Origin: Bacteroidales bacterium
GTDB taxonomy: Bacteria; Bacteroidota; Bacteroidia; Bacteroidales; Paludibacteraceae
Reading direction: 5' to 3'
NCBI GenBank assembly: GCA_015061165.1
Contig: SUXC01000005.1
Span: 1 to 64,000, forward strand
DNA length: 64,000 nt
The translations under genes were made by a program, and so were the position numbers. Shown piece by piece: positions 8,537-16,009 of this stretch. Each line of letters starts with the position of its first letter. The stretch's first letter is position 1. A model generated the notes under the pieces. That model worked only from the letters and a program-made list of their open reading frames with translations. It did not search any database and was not told where the DNA came from.

Positions 8537-9805
8537 TTAGGGTTGTTCTTGGCGTTGGTACACGCGTACCCAGTCCACGTACATGATACGTTGTTGGTTG
8601 AAGATGGAGTCGTCCACCTTACCGCCCATGTTGCCACCAATGGCGCAGTTGAGAATGATAAAGTGCGGTTGCGTGAAAGGCCATGAACGAGGATTGTCGA
8701 TAAGCGTTTCCCAAACCGTAGCATACTCTTCTCCGTCCACGAAGAAACGGATACAATCTTTGCCATCCTTCTCCTCTTGGCACCACTCCACGCCATAGGT
8801 ATGGAAGTCGTTAGACAATGGATGATCGAAGAAATGAGTAGCGTGCCAGTTCTTGCCATTGGTGCCGTTCTTCTCTGGGGTGTGGACAGCAAAAGAGGCG
8901 CGTGTGTCTTGTGAGCCGATATGCTCGATGATGTCAATCTCGCCACACGCCGGCCATCCGCCCGACTCGCCCATCATCCAGAAAGCAGGCCATGTACCCA
9001 TACCGCCTGGGAACTTGATATGGGCTTCCACCTTGCCGTAGAGGAAGGACTTTTTGCCTTTGGAGAGGAGGCGTGCAGAAGTATATTCGCGGTTTTCGTA
9101 GGTCTCTTTGCGTGCTTCAATCTCGAGACAACCATCTTTGACGCGCACGTTCTCGGGGCGTTGGGTGTAGTATTGCAACTCGTTGTTGCCCCAACCACCT
9201 CCACCGATGTTGTAGCCCCAAACGGACTCATCGAGGGTTGTGCCATTGAACTCGTCGGACCACACGAGCGAATAGTCGCCCCACTGGTGCTCTACAGCCA
9301 CGAGAGCGGATACCGATTCCACAGGAGTGGAAAGGGTGATGGTGGCATTACCCGATTTGAGCGCAGTGATAGTGCCTTGCTGATCCACTTGCACGATGTC
9401 TTCAGCAGAAGATGCCCATGTGAGATTGAGTCCATAGGTGTTGCCATATTGGAACTGGTAGGTATCGCCTTTCTTCAGAGATACGAAGGCTGGAGAGATA
9501 CGCAACGTAGAGCCATCGGTGCCACTGACAAAGACCTGTGCATTGACAATGGTAGAACCCGATTTGGCAGTGATGGTGGCATTGCCTATGGCATTGGCAG
9601 TGACAGTACCATGGAAAACGGTGGCTACCGAATCATCGGAGGAAGCCCACTCGATATTAGTAGCCTCGCCAATAATATTGATAGTGGTAATCTCACCCAC
9701 TTTCATTTGTAGAGAGTTGGGATTGAGCGAGAAATTGACTTCAGACTCGCACGCTATACACAGAATAGCGCAGAGGAATAGGAGGGTATGTAATGTTTGT
9801 TTCAT
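8537..9805 (-). CDS. GH16 endo-beta-1,3-glucanase with two Ig-like domains, lipoprotein
   Basis: Lipoprotein (leader ending CIACES) of 422 residues. Two bacterial Ig-like (Big_2 type) domains come first, roughly residues 25-95 and 96-175; NATITAKSGSTIV and NATITLSTPVES are their hallmark strands. The GH16 domain follows from about 180, with GEIDIIE near 288. The Ig domains probably hold the catalytic domain away from the outer membrane. It is the first enzyme gene after the surface lipoprotein at 9991, whose Ig domain is similar, so these two may act together at the cell surface. Confidence 0.9.
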   Translation of the reverse strand: MKQTLHTLLFLCAILCIACESEVNFSLNPNSLQMKVGEITTINIIGEATNIEWASSDDSVATVFHGTVTANAIGNATITAKSGSTIVNAQVFVSGTDGSTLRISPAFVSLKKGDTYQFQYGNTYGLNLTWASSAEDIVQVDQQGTITALKSGNATITLSTPVESVSALVAVEHQWGDYSLVWSDEFNGTTLDESVWGYNIGGGGWGNNELQYYTQRPENVRVKDGCLEIEARKETYENREYTSARLLSKGKKSFLYGKVEAHIKFPGGMGTWPAFWMMGESGGWPACGEIDIIEHIGSQDTRASFAVHTPEKNGTNGKNWHATHFFDHPLSNDFHTYGVEWCQEEKDGKDCIRFFVDGEEYATVWETLIDNPRSWPFTQPHFIILNCAIGGNMGGKVDDSIFNQQRIMYVDWVRVYQRQEQP

Positions 9806-9833
9806 GTTCGTTGGTTGTTCGTTTTAGGGCTAA

Positions 9834-9955
9834 GAGGAGGTAATCAGCCTCCTCAAAGCGGGGGAATTCATTGCTTACTGATACGCTATACCTATACGAA
9901 TGTACCGTTTATCTATCGTGTATCTAACGTATATCTATCGTGTATCTAACGTAAC
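9834..9955. repeat. Hairpin plus TATCTATCGTGTATCTAACG repeats
   Basis: GAGGAGG (9834-9840) and CCTCCTC (9848-9854) form a 7-bp hairpin that could trim or attenuate the transcript between the lipoprotein and enzyme genes. The rest holds two near-copies of TATCTATCGTGTATCTAACG. No promoter box is seen in this 185-base gap, so a hairpin inside the operon may lower expression of the enzymes relative to SusC/D. Confidence 0.5.
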
Positions 9956-9990
9956 TAATAGCGTAGGAGTAGCGATGTGTTAGGGGTTGC

Positions 9991-10923
9991 TTATTTCTTG
10001 TAGAAGTAAACAGCATCGAGGTTGAGTTGTGCACCAGCAGTACCCTCAGTGAGTGCTACGAATACGTTTACGCCAGCAGCGCAAGTGGTGGTAGCGAGAG
10101 CAGTAGCGAAGCGTGACATTGGGATGTCGAACTCAGCCCATTCACCATTACGGGTGAAGTCTTCGTAGAGAGGACCATCGTAAACAGCAGTAGAACCAAT
10201 AACGAACTTAGTAGCCTCAGAACCGAAGATATAGAAGCAGTGTGATGCTTTGTCGGTAGATTTGAGTGCCATATGGAGATAGTAGTCGTCTGGACTTGCA
10301 ACGATAGCAGCGCGAAGAGCCTCTGCAGCTTGCCAAGCATTGCTTGCATCAGTCTCGGTGAGGCAGTAGCCACAACCAGCCCAACCTAAAGTGCTAACAG
10401 TGAGAGCAGTGAAACCATCGGTGTTGCCGTGGAAGTTGAGACCTGTAGGGTTGTCATTAGCCACGTAGGTAGCATCCCAAACATACAAGAATTTGCCTAC
10501 ATCGTCTGGACGGAAGTCACCCACTATCTTAGAAGCGTTAGCGTCAGCAGTGGTACCATCGATAGCGATTGGCCAGAATTGTGAGCCCTTGAGCGCACCT
10601 ATGCCACCTTGTGTTTGGTCAGCCTCTACGAGAACCACGCAAGTCTTGGTAACACCTGCAGCAGTAGCAGAGATGATAGCATTACCTGCGGATTTAGCAG
10701 TAACAAGACCATCAGCTACAGTAGCAACATCTTCGTTGGAAGAAGTCCAAGACTCAACGGCTACGTTAGCCTCGAGTTGATGCGTTTCACCGACTTTGAT
10801 AGTGATAGAACTTTCGGTGAGTTCCAGAGGTTCAGCTGGGTTCTTTTGTTCGCATGCAGTAAAACCTACTAATGCGAGTACTGCGAGAGCAGTAGCGAAA
10901 AATTTGTTAGTTTTCATACTCAT
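9991..10923 (-). CDS. Surface glycan-binding lipoprotein candidate with Big_2 domain
   Basis: Lipoprotein of 310 residues (leader ending VGFTACEQ). One Ig-like Big_2 domain spans about residues 35-100. A C-terminal beta-rich domain of about 190 residues, probably a jelly roll, follows. Its place directly after SusD fits the surface glycan-binding protein (SusE/SGBP) position in such loci. No catalytic motif is visible. The start could also be the second Met two codons later. It is unlike any enzyme I recognise; glucan binding is inferred from position. Confidence 0.7.
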   Translation of the reverse strand: MSMKTNKFFATALAVLALVGFTACEQKNPAEPLELTESSITIKVGETHQLEANVAVESWTSSNEDVATVADGLVTAKSAGNAIISATAAGVTKTCVVLVEADQTQGGIGALKGSQFWPIAIDGTTADANASKIVGDFRPDDVGKFLYVWDATYVANDNPTGLNFHGNTDGFTALTVSTLGWAGCGYCLTETDASNAWQAAEALRAAIVASPDDYYLHMALKSTDKASHCFYIFGSEATKFVIGSTAVYDGPLYEDFTRNGEWAEFDIPMSRFATALATTTCAAGVNVFVALTEGTAGAQLNLDAVYFYKK

Positions 10924-10963
10924 TAAATTTTAATTGGTTGATAAATTATGTTGATTGGATTGA

Positions 10964-12562
10964 TTAATAACCCGGGTTTTGGTTCATCTGGGTGGGGTTG
11001 AGTTGGATTTCCTCTTGTGGGATAGGGAAAATCTCGTGCTTGCCTGCTACGAACTCTTGGATGTGGGATTGTGCTTCAGCCGATTCGGTAGCCTTGTAAG
11101 CATCCATATGGGCTTTGAGTCCATTGCCTGCTACACCTTCCCAGCGCACGAGGTCGAACCAGCGGTGCCCCTCCATAGCCAACTCGCAGCGGCGTTCGTG
11201 GCGAAGGGCTGCGTTGTCAGCGAGGGTGATCTCGGATAGTCCTACGCGTGTGCGTACCATATTGATATACGTGCGCGCGGTAGCCTCATCGCCTGCGCCG
11301 AGAGCAGCCTCGGCGTACATGAGGAGGACATCGGCATAGCGGATTTGACGATTATTGAGCGGACCGCGGGAAGCATGTAGCGCCCATTTGCCATAGCCAC
11401 CACCTTGGTCAGCAGGGTCGCGGTACATGCCGTACTTGTTGTTGAGGTAGCGTGAGCCGAGATAGATCTCAACGGAAGGAGTCTCGATGAGCGAATCCGC
11501 AGGATTGAGGATAGCCACATCGCGACGGATATCGGATGGTTCGAACTCATCGTAGAGGTTTTGTGTAGGGTGGTCGAAGCCCCAACCGCCACCAATGAGG
11601 GATGAGCGTGAACGCATGAGGATTTGCGTGAAGGAGCCAGCGGTGAAGCCAAAGCCCTCTCCGTAGTCGCCCCAAGGTACTTCCATGTATTGGATTTCGA
11701 AGACAGACTCTTGACCGTTTTCGCCAGCAAGGGTGAAGTTGTCCTCGTAGTTAGGGCAGAGCGAGTACTCGCCCGAAGCGATGATAGAGTCGCCCCATTG
11801 TTTAGCTGCTGCGTAATAGGTGGCAGGGGCTTGGGTGAGCTGCTTGTTCCAATAAGGCGAAGCCATATAGAGATTCACCTTAAGGAGCATGGCTTGTGCA
11901 GCACCCTTGGTAGCGCGACCAAGATCCTCAGCTTTCATAGCGCTGCGGAGTTGGAGCATGCTGTTGGCCTTGGTGAGGTCATCGAGAATGAGGGCATATA
12001 CCTGCTCAACCGAACTGCGATCGAGACCCCAACGGTCGGAGTCGTCAATGACATCCGTAGTAATAGGTACGCCCGCAAATACACGCACGAGGCGGAAATA
12101 GTAGTAAGCACGAAGGAAGTGTGCTTCGCCCAAGAGGCGATCCTTCATAGTAGGAGTGAAGATGGAGTCTGTACCTATCTCCATATTGGAGACATACTTA
12201 ATAGCGAGGTTGCAACGCGCAATGCCTTGGTATTGTGCACGATAGAAATCGAGCAGCAGGGTGTTTTGCGACGTGGTACGCCAGTTCTCCATATCATAGG
12301 CATCCGCCATATCGGTGGTGCTGCCACCGCCCTTGAGTGCATCGTCGCTGACGATGTCGCCGATAAACCATTCGGAGAGGTAAGTATTGTTGTATTCCCA
12401 CATGAGTGGTACATAGCAACCTGTGATATTTTGCTCAGCCGCAGCAGTGGAAGTGAAGAAATCACCCAGCAAGGTGGTTCCTGGCTCAATCTCTGTGAGA
12501 TAGTCGCGGCAACCTGTGAAGAGAAGGAGCAAAGCAAATATACTATATCTAAACGTTTTCAT
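10964..12562 (-). CDS. SusD/RagB-family glycan-binding lipoprotein
   Basis: Outer-membrane lipoprotein that forms the lid of the SusC channel and captures oligosaccharide. The leader MKTFRYSIFALLLLFTGC carries the lipobox Cys. The 532 residues contain RYADVLLMYAEA and RHERRCELAMEGHRWFDLVR, the standard SusD C-terminal motifs, and end in IPQEEIQLNPTQMNQNPGY, as many SusD proteins do. It follows the SusC gene by 31 bases and is co-transcribed. By context the ligand is a beta-1,3-glucan fragment. Confidence 0.95.
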   Translation of the reverse strand: MKTFRYSIFALLLLFTGCRDYLTEIEPGTTLLGDFFTSTAAAEQNITGCYVPLMWEYNNTYLSEWFIGDIVSDDALKGGGSTTDMADAYDMENWRTTSQNTLLLDFYRAQYQGIARCNLAIKYVSNMEIGTDSIFTPTMKDRLLGEAHFLRAYYYFRLVRVFAGVPITTDVIDDSDRWGLDRSSVEQVYALILDDLTKANSMLQLRSAMKAEDLGRATKGAAQAMLLKVNLYMASPYWNKQLTQAPATYYAAAKQWGDSIIASGEYSLCPNYEDNFTLAGENGQESVFEIQYMEVPWGDYGEGFGFTAGSFTQILMRSRSSLIGGGWGFDHPTQNLYDEFEPSDIRRDVAILNPADSLIETPSVEIYLGSRYLNNKYGMYRDPADQGGGYGKWALHASRGPLNNRQIRYADVLLMYAEAALGAGDEATARTYINMVRTRVGLSEITLADNAALRHERRCELAMEGHRWFDLVRWEGVAGNGLKAHMDAYKATESAEAQSHIQEFVAGKHEIFPIPQEEIQLNPTQMNQNPGY

Positions 12563-12593
12563 ATTTCTGAGTTTTTAAGCGTTAAACGTTGTT

Positions 12594-15500
12594 TTAGAAA
12601 GTAGCATTCAAACCAAATGTGAATGTGCGACTTTGTGGGTAGTTGCCGTAGTCCACGCCCGAGCCAACCTCTGGATCATAACCAGAATACTTGGTGATGG
12701 TGAGCAGGTTGCTTGCAGTGAGATAGAAACGCAGACGAGAGCAGTGGAATTTCTCGGTGATGTTCTTGGGCAAGGTGTAGCCGATTTGGAGGTTCTTAAG
12801 ACGGAGATAGCTGCCATCTTCGATGAAACGAGTGGAGTTCTCGGTGTTGGTAGGCGAGCCAAGTGGGTTAGGAATGGTACCATTGCGGTTCTCGAGTTCC
12901 ATCCAATTGACACCCTTCGCCAACATAGCATCGCGTACCACATCGGTGTAGCCTACCCAAACTTCATCCGCCATATAGGTAGCAAGCGCATTGCTGGTAC
13001 CATCGCCTTCGAGGCGTTCGCGCATAGCGTTGTAAATCTTATTGCCACTGACACCTTGGAAGAAGATTTGGATATCCACACCATAGAAATCAGCACCGAG
13101 GTTGAAGCCATAGGTGAGTTTTGGGAATGGATTGCCAATGCACTTTTTGTCGGATTCATCGAGGATGCCATCTCCGTTTTGGTCTTTGTAGCGCGCATCA
13201 CCTGCGTGTACGCCGATGGTCTCGGCGGTGTAGGTATAGAGTTGCTGTAGCGCCTCTTCATCGGTTTGGTAGATGCCCTCGTACTCATATCCCCAGAAGG
13301 AGTTGAGTGCCATACCCTGGTCTATCTTGGTGCGGTCGCCCCAAAGAGGTGATCCACCATTGACAGCCGTGAGCTCGTTGTGGAGGAAAGAGACGTTACC
13401 ACCAATATTGTAGTGGAACTCACCGATATGATGCTTGTGATCTATAGCAATTTCTACACCCGTATTGCGGATATTGCCCACATTCTTGATGAGCGAATAA
13501 AGATTACCCACATGCGCAGGTGCGTTTACATATAGAAGTGCGTCCTTGGTGTCGCGGAGGAAGTAGTCGATTGTACCACTGAGTTTGCCATTCCAGAAAG
13601 AGAAGTCGATACCTGCATCCCATTGCTCGTTGGTCTCCCATTTACCTGCCGTATTGACTTGGGTGAGCATCGCAGCTCCACCAACCATCACTTGTGGATA
13701 GCCAAGAGGGTAGCCATAGAACACATCCTCGCTCGAACCCATAGTGGGAACAAACGAACCAGATGGAATACCATCATTACCTGCTTGACCAAAGCCGACA
13801 CGCAGTTTCAGGTTGTCAATCCATTGAACCTCTTTCAGCCATGCTTCCTCGCTCATACGCCATGCCAGAGCTACTGAAGGGAAGAAGCCCCAAGGGTCTT
13901 TGGTGAAGCGAGAAGATGCATCTGCACGGAAGTTAGCAGTAATCAGATAACGGTCTGCATACGAATAGAATGCGCGACCAAGGAAAGACAAACGACGGCT
14001 TCGACCTACTCTATCGGAAGCAGGCAGGCGATCTTCGGTCGTATTTTTTAAATACCAGTTGCTCTCCACAGGGTTGAGAATTTGTGCACCTGAACCACCG
14101 ATGCTATAGTAGTTATATTCTTCCCAAGTCTGACCCACCATGACGGAGAAATTGTGCTTGCCAATTTTCTTGGCATAGGTGGCAGTCACCTCTTCGAGGA
14201 GGGTGCAATAGCGATCCATAGAAGAGGAAAGGAAATTCTTCTCGGAGTAATTGTAGGATGTATAGGTATTAGGATATGTGAAGTTGCGATTGCGATTGAG
14301 CGAATAGTCCAACGAAATACTTGGACGGATAACGAGTCCTTCGATAGGTTTGATTTCGAGGTAGAAGTCGCCTACTACACGCTCGTTCTTGCTGGAAGGC
14401 TCGGTATTGAATGCCATTTGATATGGATTGGTTACATTCTTGAAGTTGGAACCTGCCGAGTAGTCGCCCGACATATCCTTGCCATCTGCATTGACACTGC
14501 CATCAGGATAATAGACCGGATCCCATTGCGACATCGCCATTGCAGCAGATATCACCGATGCACCCGCTGAAGAAGAGTTGTGCATCGCGTTGCGACCCGA
14601 AGTGGACACAAACGACAAGTGTTCGCCAATAGTGAGCCACTTGCGCACTTCGTAGTCGGTATTGAGGCGAAGAGTGAAACGATTATAGTCGGAGCCTATG
14701 ATTGTACCCTCTTGACCAAAATAGGAAGTAGAGAACGCATAGTGACCTCGGTCGCTACCACCATCAATACTGAGCGTATAATTATGCATGAAGGCATTGG
14801 CATTGAATACCTCATCTTGCCAATCGGTTTCCTGATGAGAATAATCAAAATTGATGGGGTAGTAAGGCGATTTACCTAACTTGTACATACTCAACCACTC
14901 GGAGAATCCACGTTGATTGTAGAAGGCAATCTCCTCAGCACCGTTACGCATGGCGCCAATACGCAACTCGGTTTCCACTTGCGCACGGGAATCCATGAGG
15001 TCGAGTTTCTTCCAACGATTTTGGATACCCCAATATGCGTCGAACGAAATGGTAGGTTTGCCTTTTCCGCCCGACTTGGTGGTGACAAGAATCACACCAT
15101 TGGCACCACGGGAACCATATATAGCAGTAGCGGAAGCATCTTTCAGAATCTCCATGGATTGGATGTCGGCAGGAGCCAAGAATCGAATATCGCCGGTGAT
15201 GACACCATCTACTACGAACAAAGGGTCGTTGCCGCCGATGGCAGAACCAATACCACGGATACGAATGGTAGCCCACTCGCCCGGCTGACCCGAATTGGTG
15301 GTAATAGTGACACCCGCTGCACGACCTTGCAATGCTTGGTCAAGACCCGCCACAGGGGCTTTGTTGAGGTCTTCTGCACTGACGGAAGTGATAGCACCTG
15401 TGAGGTCGGAACGCTTCATCGTACCATAACCTACAGCCACAACCTCATCAAGCATAACATTGTCGGGTTTGAGGGTGATGTGCATAGGAGTAGCAGTGGC

Positions 15501-15743
15501 TTTTACCTCTTGGGCAATGTAACCCATATAGGAAATAACCAATACATCTCCGACATTTGCATTGAGCAGGAAATTACCATCGAAATCGGTGATAGTACCA
15601 TTGGTAGTTCCTTTTACCATTACATTTGCACCGATTACAGGATCTGGTTCACCTTCTGCCATCACTATACCTGTGATAGTGGTCTGAGCCAAGACAAACA
15701 GTGGCATCAGAAGGAGTAACAGAAATAGATTTAAACGTTTCAT
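12594..15743 (-). CDS. SusC/RagA-family TonB-dependent transporter
   Basis: Outer-membrane importer of oligosaccharides, 1049 residues from the ATG at 15743. The track start at 15794 is upstream of the promoter -7 box (15772-15779) and cannot be used. Domains in order: signal peptide, CarboxypepD-reg-like domain (NGTITDFDGNF), TonB box region (LDEVVAVGYGTMK), plug (IRIRGIGS, DPLFVVDGV, ATAIYGSRGANGVILVTTKSG), beta-barrel to the C-terminus (TFGLNATF). It heads the beta-glucan operon and pairs with the SusD gene next to it. Confidence 0.96.
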   Translation of the reverse strand: MKRLNLFLLLLLMPLFVLAQTTITGIVMAEGEPDPVIGANVMVKGTTNGTITDFDGNFLLNANVGDVLVISYMGYIAQEVKATATPMHITLKPDNVMLDEVVAVGYGTMKRSDLTGAITSVSAEDLNKAPVAGLDQALQGRAAGVTITTNSGQPGEWATIRIRGIGSAIGGNDPLFVVDGVITGDIRFLAPADIQSMEILKDASATAIYGSRGANGVILVTTKSGGKGKPTISFDAYWGIQNRWKKLDLMDSRAQVETELRIGAMRNGAEEIAFYNQRGFSEWLSMYKLGKSPYYPINFDYSHQETDWQDEVFNANAFMHNYTLSIDGGSDRGHYAFSTSYFGQEGTIIGSDYNRFTLRLNTDYEVRKWLTIGEHLSFVSTSGRNAMHNSSSAGASVISAAMAMSQWDPVYYPDGSVNADGKDMSGDYSAGSNFKNVTNPYQMAFNTEPSSKNERVVGDFYLEIKPIEGLVIRPSISLDYSLNRNRNFTYPNTYTSYNYSEKNFLSSSMDRYCTLLEEVTATYAKKIGKHNFSVMVGQTWEEYNYYSIGGSGAQILNPVESNWYLKNTTEDRLPASDRVGRSRRLSFLGRAFYSYADRYLITANFRADASSRFTKDPWGFFPSVALAWRMSEEAWLKEVQWIDNLKLRVGFGQAGNDGIPSGSFVPTMGSSEDVFYGYPLGYPQVMVGGAAMLTQVNTAGKWETNEQWDAGIDFSFWNGKLSGTIDYFLRDTKDALLYVNAPAHVGNLYSLIKNVGNIRNTGVEIAIDHKHHIGEFHYNIGGNVSFLHNELTAVNGGSPLWGDRTKIDQGMALNSFWGYEYEGIYQTDEEALQQLYTYTAETIGVHAGDARYKDQNGDGILDESDKKCIGNPFPKLTYGFNLGADFYGVDIQIFFQGVSGNKIYNAMRERLEGDGTSNALATYMADEVWVGYTDVVRDAMLAKGVNWMELENRNGTIPNPLGSPTNTENSTRFIEDGSYLRLKNLQIGYTLPKNITEKFHCSRLRFYLTASNLLTITKYSGYDPEVGSGVDYGNYPQSRTFTFGLNATF

Positions 15744-15771
15744 TGTCGTTGAGTTTTGATTAAAATGCGTG

Positions 15772-15803
15772 CAAAGATACAACTTTGTTCGCATACGCGC
15801 AAA
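15772..15803 (-). promoter_or_regulatory. Promoter of the beta-glucan operon
   Basis: Read on the minus strand: TTTG (15803-15800), 20 bases, TATCTTTG (15779-15772). This is the Bacteroidetes sigma-ABfr pattern. The transcript should start near 15765, 20 bases before the chosen susC ATG, which rules out the longer ORF start. Confidence 0.85.
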
Positions 15804-15813
15804 GAAACGTGAA

Positions 15814-15829
15814 TATGTTTTACAACATG
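15814..15829. promoter_or_regulatory. Near-palindrome TATGTTTTACAACATG, possible operator
   Basis: This 16-mer lies 10 bases upstream of the -33 box of the beta-glucan operon. A copy matching at 14 of 16 positions (33547-33562) lies in the divergent promoter region of the amino-sugar locus. Position and symmetry suit an activator site, perhaps of a CRP-like global carbon regulator. The regulator is not known. Confidence 0.45.
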
Positions 15830-16009
15830 TTTATTGAATAAAAGCGAAAAATGTTAATACTACAAGCAATATATAATATACAGATAACTAACTATTTACA
15901 ATTTTGAAATAGTTTCTTATGAGAGATGTTTATGTGATTGGATTTTGTGAGTTTTCGTAGTAACGAAATCTCTAATAATGAAAGAATATTTTGTGCAAAA
16001 TAGCAATGT

